A DNA stretch of 64,000 nt from a virus. A model generated the notes under the pieces. It was not told the origin of the DNA, ran no database searches, and saw only the letters and a program-made list of their open reading frames with translations. The translations under genes were made by a program, and so were the position numbers. Positions within the stretch are counted from its first letter, which is position 1, and each line of letters starts with the position of its first letter. Where the stretch lies: the IMG/VR virus record IMGVR_UViG_3300000115_000007, positions 27,664 through 91,663 of that record, one strand, 5' to 3'. Positions 1-6,305 of this stretch are shown one piece after another.

Positions 1-133
1 AAATAATACTTATGGCGAAAATACGTGGAAAGCATTGGAAATAGGATGTGTAGAAAAGGGCGGTGATCCTATGAATAGAGTTCCAATAATTAATAAAAAC
101 AAAGAGAAAAAACCAGAAGGCATAATGGTATGA
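1..133 (+). CDS. 3' end of a hypothetical phage protein
   Basis: An open frame enters from the left edge and stops at TGA 131-133, giving about 43 C-terminal residues (ending KKPEGIMV). The next gene starts inside this stop (ATGA at 130), the tight coupling seen all through this region, so the frame is probably a real gene end. The tail is Lys- and Asn-rich and matches nothing I recognise. Function unknown. Confidence 0.5.
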   Translation, partial: NNTYGENTWKALEIGCVEKGGDPMNRVPIINKNKEKKPEGIMV

Positions 134-339
134 CTGAAGAAGAAATTCAACTTGAATTAAACCGGCAAATGTCTGATTATTTTCATGAAGAAAGAATGTT
201 AAGATTTAGACAGAATATCAAAGACGCAGCATTTAGAGCTAAGATGATGGATATGAAAGTAATGCCAGTTGAAAAACAAGAAAGCTATCATGCTTATATA
301 GCTAGACGTTATAAAGAAATAGAGGAACAACTTAAATGA
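130..339 (+). CDS. hypothetical small charged protein
   Basis: A 69-aa, strongly charged and probably all-helical protein with many Glu, Lys and Arg residues. It has no cysteine, signal peptide or membrane segment. It starts in the ATGA overlap with the upstream frame and overlaps the downstream gene in the same way (ATGA at 336), so it lies in an operon with both. I do not recognise a family. Confidence 0.6.
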   Translation: MTEEEIQLELNRQMSDYFHEERMLRFRQNIKDAAFRAKMMDMKVMPVEKQESYHAYIARRYKEIEEQLK

Positions 340-596
340 GTGACATTTTTGATTTTGGATTTACAGCAGTTACAGAAGAAGAACTTGAAGCAGTTCAAGA
401 TGCTGTTCAATCTCAAGCAAGTATTGGAGAAAATTTAGAGGCATTACAGGAAAAAGTCGATAAGCTGTATAATTCAATGATTCCATTACTATCGAATCTA
501 AAGAAAAATCCACAAAAAGATTACATTCATTGGCCAAATAGACTTGAAAAAGTAGAACAATTTGAGGATCTGCTTACTAAAATCTACAAAAGTTAG
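336..596 (+). CDS. conserved phage hypothetical protein with WPNR motif
   Basis: An 86-aa protein. It has an acidic N-terminus (DFGFTAVTEEELEAVQ), a predicted coiled-coil middle (about residues 30-60) and a C-terminal segment with IHWPNR followed by a short helix. I recognise this layout from hypothetical proteins of marine T4-type phages, where its role is unknown. It is the last gene of its operon: a stem-loop terminator follows about 40 bases after the stop. Confidence 0.7.
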   Translation: MSDIFDFGFTAVTEEELEAVQDAVQSQASIGENLEALQEKVDKLYNSMIPLLSNLKKNPQKDYIHWPNRLEKVEQFEDLLTKIYKS

Positions 597-633
597 TGTA
601 ATATTTTTATCACACTTTTATATATTAATGATT

Positions 634-659
634 AAATGTGCTTTATGCGCATTTTTTTA
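634..659 (+). terminator. rho-independent terminator
   Basis: The stem AAATGTGC / GCGCATTT has 8 pairs including one G-U, with a 5-base loop (TTTAT) and a run of T directly after. It closes the operon ending at 596 and is followed immediately by a promoter (660-688), forming a terminator-promoter cassette. Confidence 0.75.
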
Positions 660-688
660 TGTACATTACTCTAAAAACAGTGTATTCT
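660..688 (+). promoter_or_regulatory. early-type promoter TGTACA-17-TATTCT
   Basis: A -35-like TGTACA at 660-665 and a -10-like TATTCT at 683-688 are separated by exactly 17 bases. Promoters at 2929 and 8162 in this window have the same -35 box and spacing. It would drive the operon starting at 713. Confidence 0.65.
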
Positions 689-712
689 ATACCTACAAAA
701 GGAGAATACAAC

Positions 713-886
713 ATGACAGAATATAGAGAAATTGCTAAGATGCTTCGCCAGATGCTCGCTAATACACAATCAGCAGAAGATGCAATTCCGGCTGGTGATA
801 TCATGGCTTTGTCAGAAGTCTTCGATAATAAGGCCGATTCTATCGAGATGGATATGATTGTAGAAATGCAAAGGGATGCAGTATGA
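713..886 (+). CDS. hypothetical small acidic protein
   Basis: A 57-aa acidic helical protein. The ATG at 713 is chosen over upstream in-frame starts because it follows an AAAGGAG ribosome-binding site and lies downstream of the promoter at 660-688; an earlier start would overlap the promoter. Its stop overlaps the next start (ATGA at 883), so it is coupled to the metallopeptidase-like gene. No family recognised. Confidence 0.65.
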   Translation: MTEYREIAKMLRQMLANTQSAEDAIPAGDIMALSEVFDNKADSIEMDMIVEMQRDAV

Positions 887-1524
887 TTTTCTATCGCCCT
901 CACCAAAAGTCAGTTGTAGTTGACCTTAAAGAAAAAGGTTGGCATGGCGAAACAATTATGAAGTTTCTTGATTATGTAAATAAGAAAGAAACTTTGATTG
1001 AAACTGGTCGTAAGAATGGTAAACATTCTCGGGACTCAGCTAAATCAAAAGTTTATAGCGCTGAGTTTAAGTACGAACGTACTTATGGATATGGTAAAAA
1101 GTTTAAAAATCTTGAAGAAGCTCAAAAATATTGTGACAAAATTTTAGCTTCAAAGACTTGGAAAAAAATATCAACTGCTGGTGTAAAGAATATTGCTTTG
1201 GCTGAAATGTCTGGTAGCAGGACAATGGGCAGAGCATGGTCTCATAATATTGATCTTAATCGTAAAAGCGGTTTAAATCAATATGTTCTTCTCCATGAGA
1301 TGGCACATAGCGCAGGCAATATGCACCACGATGTACGCTTTCGTATTAATCTTCTTAAACTGGTTTCTCGTTTTATTGGCAGCGAACAAGCTGCTTATCT
1401 TAAAGCTTGCTTCAAAGAAAAGAAGTTGAAAGTTACTGAGTCATCAAATATCAAATCTCCAGAAGTCTGGAAAAAAGGATATGATCGACTCACTGCTGCT
1501 CGTAAGCTAATAGAAAGGGAATAA
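883..1524 (+). CDS. putative zinc metallopeptidase (HExxH, SprT-like layout)
   Basis: A 213-aa protein with a zinc-binding HEMAH motif (His138, Glu139, His142) followed closely by NMHHD, which could supply a third ligand. The preceding ILNR/IDLNR-type strand and the motif spacing resemble SprT-like or putative-metallohydrolase families, which usually carry HExxH and a nearby His. The N-terminal 100 residues are basic and may bind nucleic acid. There is no signal peptide, so it probably acts in the cytoplasm on an unknown target. It is coupled to the 57-aa gene upstream. Metal-binding fold is likely; the peptidase activity and substrate are inferred. Confidence 0.7.
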   Translation: MIFYRPHQKSVVVDLKEKGWHGETIMKFLDYVNKKETLIETGRKNGKHSRDSAKSKVYSAEFKYERTYGYGKKFKNLEEAQKYCDKILASKTWKKISTAGVKNIALAEMSGSRTMGRAWSHNIDLNRKSGLNQYVLLHEMAHSAGNMHHDVRFRINLLKLVSRFIGSEQAAYLKACFKEKKLKVTESSNIKSPEVWKKGYDRLTAARKLIERE

Positions 1525-1527
1525 AAA

Positions 1528-1737
1528 ATGAAAATATGTCAGCCAGCTTTAAAAGATTATCACGATTTAGAATTTATTTCTAAGCTGGTGTCAAAACGGT
1601 TGGCTGACAACATCGATGACAAATTGATTATTGAAGAAGTAAAGAACAAAGTAGGATCAACCTACATGGAATATACGATGAAACAAATTGAGGTACAAAA
1701 ATGTTCGAGCAATCAATCCTCGAAGGCATCTTCCTAG
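1528..1737 (+). CDS. hypothetical small protein
   Basis: A 69-aa, mostly helical and charged protein starting three bases after the metallopeptidase-like gene. Its last codons overlap the start of a tiny membrane-protein ORF (1701) in another frame, so its low-complexity end (CSSNQSSKASS) may be constrained by that overlap. No family recognised. Confidence 0.55.
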   Translation: MKICQPALKDYHDLEFISKLVSKRLADNIDDKLIIEEVKNKVGSTYMEYTMKQIEVQKCSSNQSSKASS

Positions 1738-1766
1738 CATGTCTTCTTATAGTAATGTTAACATAG
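1701..1766 (+). CDS. possible 21-aa membrane mini-protein
   Basis: The ATG at 1701 follows a GAGG ribosome-binding site by 7 bases and encodes 21 residues, mostly one hydrophobic stretch (IFLACLLIVML). It overlaps the end of the previous ORF in another frame. A similar single-span protein lies at 3452, so such mini-proteins may be a theme here. The small size makes this uncertain. Confidence 0.4.
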   Translation: MFEQSILEGIFLACLLIVMLT

Positions 1767-1776
1767 GAGAAATATA

Positions 1777-1983
1777 ATGGCATATGATAAACGTCATGGT
1801 GGGCCATATGATAGAGGATCAGCAGATAGCTGGTATCGCCGTAATTCAGAGCCGCACTATTGGACTGGTGGATCTTATCAGGGTGAACATATCACTGAAA
1901 ATCAAATGACGAAAGAAGAAATAGAAGCTTATTGGGCTGGATTTGATGAAAATGAAGCTTCGGGTTGTCATAAAGAGTGGTAA
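1777..1983 (+). CDS. conserved phage hypothetical protein
   Basis: A 68-aa hydrophilic protein beginning MAYDKRHGGPYDRGSADSW, with MTKEEIEAYWAGFDENEASG in the second half. I recognise this pattern (repeated Tyr/Gly/Arg, then a short helix with YxxGxDxNE) from small proteins of many tailed phages; no function is known. A good ribosome-binding site (AGGAGA) precedes the start. A strong terminator follows at 2019. Confidence 0.7.
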   Translation: MAYDKRHGGPYDRGSADSWYRRNSEPHYWTGGSYQGEHITENQMTKEEIEAYWAGFDENEASGCHKEW

Positions 1984-2018
1984 TAATATTGTGACAAATA
2001 TGTTACATCTATAATTAA

Positions 2019-2041
2019 ATGCACCTCCGGGTGCATTTTTT
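2019..2041 (+). terminator. rho-independent terminator
   Basis: The stem ATGCACC / GGTGCAT has 7 pairs and a TCCG loop, followed by at least six Ts. It ends the operon at 1983 and sits directly before a possible promoter (2044-2072). Confidence 0.85.
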
Positions 2042-2043
2042 GT

Positions 2044-2072
2044 TGTACGTTCCATTTAAAATATGGTACAAA
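2044..2072 (+). promoter_or_regulatory. possible early-type promoter
   Basis: TGTACG at 2044-2049 and TACAAA at 2067-2072 are 17 bases apart; a better -10 box, TAGTAT at 2075-2080, is too far from this -35. The position just after a terminator repeats the layout at 634-688. The core boxes are weak. Confidence 0.4.
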
Positions 2073-2095
2073 GGTAGTATCAAATGGAGATAAAC

Positions 2096-2308
2096 ATGAC
2101 ATACACACTTTTAAATCAAAACCAAACTTCTACAACTACTTTCAACACCATTCCTCAAATCATTTCTCATATCAAATCACTAAATCTTCCATCATCTACT
2201 CAACATCTTATTTTTCCACCTCATAATCCAACAACTTCCGTATTCTTTCTCTTAACCTTAAATCAACTTATTAAAACATTCAAAAATACCCCACACGAAC
2301 TTAATTAA
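2096..2308 (+). CDS. hypothetical protein encoded by nearly G-free DNA
   Basis: A 70-aa protein. The ATG at 2096 follows GGAG by 6 bases, so it is preferred to the in-frame ATG at 2084. The coding strand from 2099 to 2322 contains only two G bases. The protein has almost no residues with G-starting codons: no Gly, Ala or Asp, one Val and one Glu. It is rich in Thr, Asn, Leu, Ile, Pro and Ser, and has no cysteine or clear membrane segment. I recognise no family. The start, ribosome-binding site and full-length frame argue for a real gene; the composition is discussed as a finding. Confidence 0.6.
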   Translation: MTYTLLNQNQTSTTTFNTIPQIISHIKSLNLPSSTQHLIFPPHNPTTSVFFLLTLNQLIKTFKNTPHELN

Positions 2309-2333
2309 AAAAATTATACAACGGAGAAACTAT

Positions 2334-2525
2334 ATGAAATCTTTTACTTTTCAACCTAACCCAACCTTTCAATTTTCACTTCTTCCGATCTTTACTGAAG
2401 GATTAGGGATTGACTACACAATCAATCCCGATAAAACTGTTACTTTCTCTTCAAATGATGAGGATGCTCTTGAAGAATGCTGGGAACAACTATACGACGA
2501 TCCCTTTGACCTCATGGCGGTATAA
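2334..2525 (+). CDS. hypothetical acidic protein with G-poor 5' part
   Basis: A 63-aa protein with a GGAG site before the ATG. The first 50 coding bases continue the G depletion of the previous gene (no G from 2341 to 2386); composition then becomes normal. The C-terminal half is acidic (NDEDALEECWEQLYDDPFD) and looks like a small alpha/beta domain. It ends five bases before the next gene. No family recognised. Confidence 0.6.
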   Translation: MKSFTFQPNPTFQFSLLPIFTEGLGIDYTINPDKTVTFSSNDEDALEECWEQLYDDPFDLMAV

Positions 2526-2529
2526 TAAT

Positions 2530-2925
2530 ATGATTCTTGATACAATCAATCTTCCAAAAAAGATTAAACCAGAAATGATTGACTCAATTGTTAATCATGC
2601 AAACGAGGTTCTTGATCTTTCAGATCTCGATGAGCTAGTAATTCGTTTTAAAGCACATAATGATGCTTGTGGTTACTTCGATGGATTTGATGATGACTCT
2701 ACTGCTGGTATTGAAGTCAACACAAAAAATACTATCGATGAGATTGTTACTACAATATTTCATGAGCTTGTACATGTACAGCAAGTTCTTCACGGAGTCT
2801 TTGATGACTTTGAAAAAACTTGGAATGGAGAGTCATTCGGACATCTTGATTACAATGATCGTCCGTGGGAGATAGATGCATTTAAAAAAGAAAAAGAGCT
2901 TTTTTCTTCCTGGAACCGCATTTAA
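2530..2925 (+). CDS. putative HExxH metallopeptidase-like protein
   Basis: A 131-aa protein containing FHELVHVQQ (His78, Glu79, His82), the zinc-binding signature of small zincin-like proteins. The C-terminal half has conserved-looking aromatic and acidic residues (DYNDRPWEIDAF) that could supply a third ligand. The ATG at 2530 is chosen because the in-frame ATG at 2410 would lie deep inside the previous gene. It is the second HExxH protein within 2 kb, but is not an obvious duplicate of the one at 883. Substrate unknown. Confidence 0.65.
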   Translation: MILDTINLPKKIKPEMIDSIVNHANEVLDLSDLDELVIRFKAHNDACGYFDGFDDDSTAGIEVNTKNTIDEIVTTIFHELVHVQQVLHGVFDDFEKTWNGESFGHLDYNDRPWEIDAFKKEKELFSSWNRI

Positions 2926-2928
2926 CTG

Positions 2929-2957
2929 TGTACATTACCTTAAAACTGTGGTAGTAT
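2929..2957 (+). promoter_or_regulatory. early-type promoter TGTACA-17-TAGTAT
   Basis: TGTACA at 2929-2934 and TAGTAT at 2952-2957 are separated by 17 bases. It follows the stop at 2925. The predicted transcript start (about 2964) shows that the downstream gene starts at 2983, not at the in-frame ATG at 2956. Confidence 0.65.
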
Positions 2958-2982
2958 GATCTTAAATCAAATGGAGAGTATC

Positions 2983-3273
2983 ATGATTGCAACAAATATG
3001 GCAGACCGTCTTGCATTGATTGCAGCAATTGCTGAAAAGCAAAAAAACGAAAAGGCTCGTAAAGAGCGGTTGTCAACTATTCGCAAAAACACTGCAAAAG
3101 TTCGTATCGTTGCTCGTAAAAAGCGTACAGCTGAAGATAAAAAGCTTTCGGATTTTACTGGCGGTCAGGAAAATATCAATCACTATACCGATGCATCTAA
3201 GTATGCTAAAACACACTATGGCGAGACACTCCACGAAACAACTCGTCATGATACAGATTGGGGAGACTACTAA
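2983..3273 (+). CDS. hypothetical basic protein
   Basis: A 96-aa protein that is very basic in its first 60 residues (Lys/Arg-rich, few acidic residues), followed by a polar tail. The start at 2983 is supported by GGAG six bases upstream and by the promoter at 2929-2957. The basic region suggests nucleic-acid or RNA-polymerase contact, but that is inference. The stop overlaps the next start (TAATG). Confidence 0.6.
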   Translation: MIATNMADRLALIAAIAEKQKNEKARKERLSTIRKNTAKVRIVARKKRTAEDKKLSDFTGGQENINHYTDASKYAKTHYGETLHETTRHDTDWGDY

Positions 3274-3449
3274 TGATTAATCCATTATGGATCGCATTCA
3301 CTCTATTTTTCGGTGGGCTTGGTATTTGTCTTATAATACTAGACTCGCTTTCAGGATACCTAATGTGCTTCGGTGTATTGGGTTGGTTGTTTGTAGCAAA
3401 CAATACAGGTCAATTGTTTATTGAAGAAGATGATGAAGAGGATTACTAG
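3273..3449 (+). CDS. small membrane protein, two predicted spans
   Basis: A 58-aa protein with two hydrophobic segments (about residues 4-24 and 29-45) and an acidic C-terminus (EEDDEEDY). It starts in a TAATG overlap with the previous gene. Probably an inner-membrane protein of unknown role. Confidence 0.6.
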   Translation: MINPLWIAFTLFFGGLGICLIILDSLSGYLMCFGVLGWLFVANNTGQLFIEEDDEEDY

Positions 3450-3451
3450 TA

Positions 3452-3577
3452 ATGTATGAATTGTTAGAAAGCCTCGCTTTTGTTTTCCTTGTAAGTGTAC
3501 TTATAGGAATTATGCTGATGCAAGCGGCCGCTTTAGTATGGATGTTCTGGGATATGTTTATACGTAAGGATATGTAA
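3452..3577 (+). CDS. small single-span membrane protein
   Basis: A 41-aa protein (MYELLESLAFVFLVSVLIGI and on) dominated by one long hydrophobic stretch and ending with a basic FIRKDM tail. The start lies just after the previous stop and its own stop overlaps the next gene start (TAATG at 3577), so the coupling supports a real gene. Function unknown. Confidence 0.55.
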   Translation: MYELLESLAFVFLVSVLIGIMLMQAAALVWMFWDMFIRKDM

Positions 3578-4104
3578 TGGAAGATTGTAAAACATTTGCA
3601 AAAGCATTTTCATTTGCAGAACGTGCTCACGCCAATCAAAAACGTAAGTACACCGATGAAAAATATTTTTCGCATTGTGTAGCGGTTTCTGATATGATCG
3701 AAGAGTACTTGGATACGCACGTGGTTGATGTCTCAACCACTGTGGCTATGTCTGTGGCGATTCTTCATGATGTTGTTGAAGATACATCATTTGATCACAT
3801 GGACATCAGAGAGCGGTTTTCAGACGAGATTGCAATGGGCGTATGGTTTCTAACTAACACTGAATTGTTTGTTGGTAATCGATCACTTCGAAAAGAACTT
3901 GATCGTGATCGTTTAGCAAAAGCTCCAGGTTGGGTAAAACTAATCAAGAAGTTTGATATTGAGCACAATCGTGAAAGTATCAAAAAGCATGATCCAAAAT
4001 TCTATAGAATATTCAAGCAAGAAACTGATGAATTGCTTGAAGCTATGGGTATGCACGACGACGAATACTATAATGGTCCAGCTGATATTCAGCTGGCATT
4101 TTAA
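3577..4104 (+). CDS. HD-domain protein, SpoT/Mesh1-like alarmone hydrolase candidate
   Basis: A 175-aa HD-superfamily protein. An N-terminal AHANQKRKY helix is followed by His33 (YFSH), ILHDVVEDT (His64-Asp65 plus the ED pair) and a later segment resembling VKLxDxxxN. This order matches the (p)ppGpp hydrolase domain of SpoT and the small alarmone hydrolases, which use a metal to remove the 3' pyrophosphate. No synthetase domain is present and the length fits a stand-alone hydrolase. It could prevent stringent shut-down during infection. Other HD hydrolases remain possible because the VKLxDKxxN region is imperfect. Confidence 0.7.
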   Translation: MEDCKTFAKAFSFAERAHANQKRKYTDEKYFSHCVAVSDMIEEYLDTHVVDVSTTVAMSVAILHDVVEDTSFDHMDIRERFSDEIAMGVWFLTNTELFVGNRSLRKELDRDRLAKAPGWVKLIKKFDIEHNRESIKKHDPKFYRIFKQETDELLEAMGMHDDEYYNGPADIQLAF

Positions 4105-4116
4105 AGGAGGACAATA

Positions 4117-4491
4117 GTGGTATCAGAAATTCAAACGCACGGTTTTGAAAAGGAGGAAAATGAACATGATGTTGTGGACAAGGTTTATTTAGATATTAAT
4201 CCTCGTCCACAGCAATCTGAAGTCGTTCAATCACTTAAAAATCAAGCAGGTGAAGAATGGAAGGCCAGATGCACTGAGCATTATGCTTGGAAAGCAGCTG
4301 AATATATTATTGAGCTTGAAAACGCTTTGGAAAAAGAAAAAGAAATACAAGATCATATGTGGAAATCTATAAGTCGTATCGAACGGCAAAGAGATGAAGC
4401 AGACAACACTAATAAATTCTTAAGAAAACTTATTAACAAGTATCATTTAGAAAATGATGCATTTACCGGAAAGGGTAATATCAATGACTGA
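4117..4491 (+). CDS. hypothetical coiled-coil protein, GTG start
   Basis: A 124-aa protein starting at GTG, six bases after AAGGAGG, one of the strongest ribosome-binding sites in the window. The region from about residue 60 to 110 is a continuous charged helix (LENALEKEKEIQDHMWKSI and on) typical of a coiled coil. The stop overlaps the next gene by 8 bases. No family recognised. Confidence 0.6.
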   Translation: MVSEIQTHGFEKEENEHDVVDKVYLDINPRPQQSEVVQSLKNQAGEEWKARCTEHYAWKAAEYIIELENALEKEKEIQDHMWKSISRIERQRDEADNTNKFLRKLINKYHLENDAFTGKGNIND

Positions 4492-4768
4492 AGATCGTGA
4501 TAACTATATGAATATGCTTACATCAGGAGTATGCGAGGTAACCTTTACAAAAGTAAATGGCGATAAGCGAGTTATGACTTGCACTTTGCTAGAAGGTATG
4601 ATTCCATCGGCTGAAAAAGATGAACCTATTACTCAAAAGAAAGTTCGTGCTGTAAATCCTGAAGTCATTCCATGCTGGGATACGAACGCAGAAGGCTGGC
4701 GGTCTTTTCGTGTTGATAGCGTACAGGAATGTAAATATGTTTATCGCCCAAAAGTTTATTCTATGTAA
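4484..4768 (+). CDS. SH3-like beta-barrel phage protein (DUF2693-like)
   Basis: A 94-aa protein with the pattern CEVTFTKVNGDKRVMTCTL, then VNPEVIPCWD and WRSFRVDSV. This resembles the SH3-fold small protein common in T4-type phages, with residues marking strands of a small barrel. Its molecular role is not known. The ATG at 4484 is preferred to the in-frame ATG at 4454, which would overlap the previous gene further. It is the last gene before a promoter. Confidence 0.7.
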   Translation: MTEDRDNYMNMLTSGVCEVTFTKVNGDKRVMTCTLLEGMIPSAEKDEPITQKKVRAVNPEVIPCWDTNAEGWRSFRVDSVQECKYVYRPKVYSM

Positions 4769-4781
4769 ATCAAAATAATCA

Positions 4782-4810
4782 TTTACAATTGCTTAAAAGT
4801 GTGATAGATT
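4782..4810 (+). promoter_or_regulatory. promoter TTTACA-17-TAGATT with inverted repeat
   Basis: TTTACA at 4782-4787 and TAGATT at 4805-4810 are 17 bases apart. The -35 box is one arm of the inverted repeat TGTAAAT (4764-4770) / ATTTACA (4781-4787), which could be an operator. Confidence 0.6.
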
Positions 4811-4852
4811 AATAGAGTAGGAAGAATCACTTGTCACTGAAAGGACAAAAAA

Positions 4853-5104
4853 ATGACTATATCTATATGGGGTGATGATAACATCGACGAGTGGTTGACA
4901 CGAGTAGAGATAGCATTAGACGAGTGGGATCAGAGCGAAGTTTGTAAGAATTGTGATGGTTCTGGTGTTGTCGAGATTTCAAAAATAGAATGTGAATTTT
5001 GTTTTGGAACTGGTTATGAAGAAAGAGATGAAGCATCAAACGAAAAAGGAATATACAATGTCTATGCACATGATTCAAGGTGTTCAAGTACACGGAAAAT
5101 CTAA
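4853..5104 (+). CDS. small DnaJ-type zinc-ribbon protein
   Basis: An 83-aa protein with two CxxCxGxG-like motifs (Cys31, Cys34 and Cys47, Cys50; CKNCDGSG and CEFCFGTG), as in the zinc-binding region of DnaJ. No J domain is present, so this is a stand-alone zinc module of the kind phages often encode. The acidic N-terminus carries two Trp residues. The last 47 bases overlap the next gene. Possible protein-protein or chaperone interface; function unknown. Confidence 0.65.
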   Translation: MTISIWGDDNIDEWLTRVEIALDEWDQSEVCKNCDGSGVVEISKIECEFCFGTGYEERDEASNEKGIYNVYAHDSRCSSTRKI

Positions 5105-5390
5105 AATCAAAAAGAAGCCTGGTTGGAAAGAAAGAGAAGCTGAACATCAAGCTTTTCTTGATCGTATGGGTGTGAAAGGTACTAAACAAGACTATCGTCA
5201 TGAACGGCCAAAATTTAAAGTTTCAAGAGATCAATTATCAAATAGTATTGATAATGGTACACTAAAAGAAACGAATAAATATACAGGTAATGAGATTGCT
5301 GGTATTGTTGTAACACACAAAAGTAATCTTATGCCAATTCGTAAAGACAACAAACAGGCAGCAGTTGATGCAGCGAGTATGCGTAGATGA
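5058..5390 (+). CDS. conserved phage hypothetical protein
   Basis: A 110-aa basic protein beginning MSMHMIQGVQVHGKSKIKKK, followed by PGWKEREAEHQAFLDRMGV. I recognise this N-terminus from hypothetical proteins of marine T4-type phages. The ATG at 5058 follows AAAAGGAA and is chosen over the in-frame ATG at 4992, which would sit inside the zinc-ribbon gene. The stop overlaps the next start (ATGA). Role unknown. Confidence 0.7.
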   Translation: MSMHMIQGVQVHGKSKIKKKPGWKEREAEHQAFLDRMGVKGTKQDYRHERPKFKVSRDQLSNSIDNGTLKETNKYTGNEIAGIVVTHKSNLMPIRKDNKQAAVDAASMRR

Positions 5391-5674
5391 TTTTAGATAA
5401 GCACGTTACTAAAGTAATTAGTAATAATGTAAATATGACGGTGCCATATTATCTTATGGCATCGTATGCTTATTATGAGAAAGACGATCCAATATTATCT
5501 GATGATTTTTATGATAAATTAGCAAAAAATATTCTTAAGCAATGGGACAATATTGAACACTATCATAAACATCTACTAAGCAAGGATGTTTTAGAAGCAG
5601 GCAGTTACATTGGAAAATATCCAACTATCATCTCAGAGGCCCTTAAGAGCTTAAGAAAGACTACTAAGAAATGA
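5387..5674 (+). CDS. small protein resembling the Ia region of NAD-dependent DNA ligase
   Basis: A 95-aa helical protein. The central segment YAYYEKDDPILSDDFYDKL matches the YYxxDxPxxSDxxYD signature that binds NMN in domain Ia of bacterial NAD-dependent ligase. The rest of the ligase (adenylation, OB, zinc and BRCT domains) is absent, so it cannot ligate alone. Phages often encode such stand-alone versions, of unknown function. It starts in an ATGA overlap and ends overlapping the next gene. Confidence 0.65.
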   Translation: MILDKHVTKVISNNVNMTVPYYLMASYAYYEKDDPILSDDFYDKLAKNILKQWDNIEHYHKHLLSKDVLEAGSYIGKYPTIISEALKSLRKTTKK

Positions 5675-5790
5675 ATCAGGACGATAGAGACTTTATCATT
5701 AATGCAGTGAATCGACTTCTAAAGGTCCCTTACGCAGCTCTTACTAATGCTGAAATTGTTAAATTAAAAGGTTTACTTAGAAAATTATGA
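5671..5790 (+). CDS. hypothetical 39-aa protein
   Basis: A short helical protein (MNQDDRDFIINAVNRLLKVP and on) joined to both neighbours by ATGA overlaps (5671 and 5787). The double coupling makes it likely to be translated. No family recognised. Confidence 0.5.
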   Translation: MNQDDRDFIINAVNRLLKVPYAALTNAEIVKLKGLLRKL

Positions 5791-6014
5791 TTACAGTTGA
5801 ACATAAATATGATCATAGTATTATTACCATTTTAGATAATAATGGAAAAACTGACGACGTTGAAATTATTGTTGATGAAGAACTTTGCTATATTCGTCAA
5901 TACACTGATGACGATGATTTTAATATTGTGGTAATATCACCATATATGTTAAAAGAATTAGTAGCAGCATATGATATGGCTGAAGGCTCGTATGTTACTG
6001 CAGGTAAATCATAA
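5787..6014 (+). CDS. hypothetical acidic protein
   Basis: A 75-aa acidic protein that reads as a small beta sheet followed by a helix; the run YTDDDDFN is notable. It starts in an ATGA overlap and is the last gene before a promoter. No family recognised. Confidence 0.55.
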   Translation: MITVEHKYDHSIITILDNNGKTDDVEIIVDEELCYIRQYTDDDDFNIVVISPYMLKELVAAYDMAEGSYVTAGKS

Positions 6015-6040
6015 AAAAATAAAAAAAATGCATTTAAGGG

Positions 6041-6069
6041 TTTACAATGACTCCTATTTGTGTTAGAAT
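6041..6069 (+). promoter_or_regulatory. promoter TTTACA-17-TAGAAT
   Basis: TTTACA at 6041-6046 and TAGAAT at 6064-6069 are 17 bases apart, with an AAGGAG ribosome-binding site downstream. It would drive the 6093-7952 gene group, including gp33. Confidence 0.65.
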
Positions 6070-6092
6070 AACTATACGTTAAGGAGAAAACT

Positions 6093-6305
6093 ATGTTTAT
6101 GTTCGAATTTGGTTTACTGGTATTTGGCATTATTATTACTTCTTATGTTCTTGGTCGTAGAAGTGCAAAAGAAGAAAACGTTGAAGGTATAGTCGATATT
6201 GTAATTACTAGACTATGTCACGAAGGCTATATTCATTATGAAGAAATGGATGATGGCGATTATGACTTGATTAAGATAAAGGACTATGATAATGGTAGCA
6301 CGTAA
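6093..6305 (+). CDS. small membrane-anchored protein
   Basis: A 70-aa protein with one N-terminal hydrophobic span (residues 3-21), then a short RR stretch and an acidic cytoplasmic-type domain. The positive residues after the span suggest a cytoplasmic C-terminus. Its end overlaps the next gene by 20 bases. Function unknown. Confidence 0.6.
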   Translation: MFMFEFGLLVFGIIITSYVLGRRSAKEENVEGIVDIVITRLCHEGYIHYEEMDDGDYDLIKIKDYDNGST

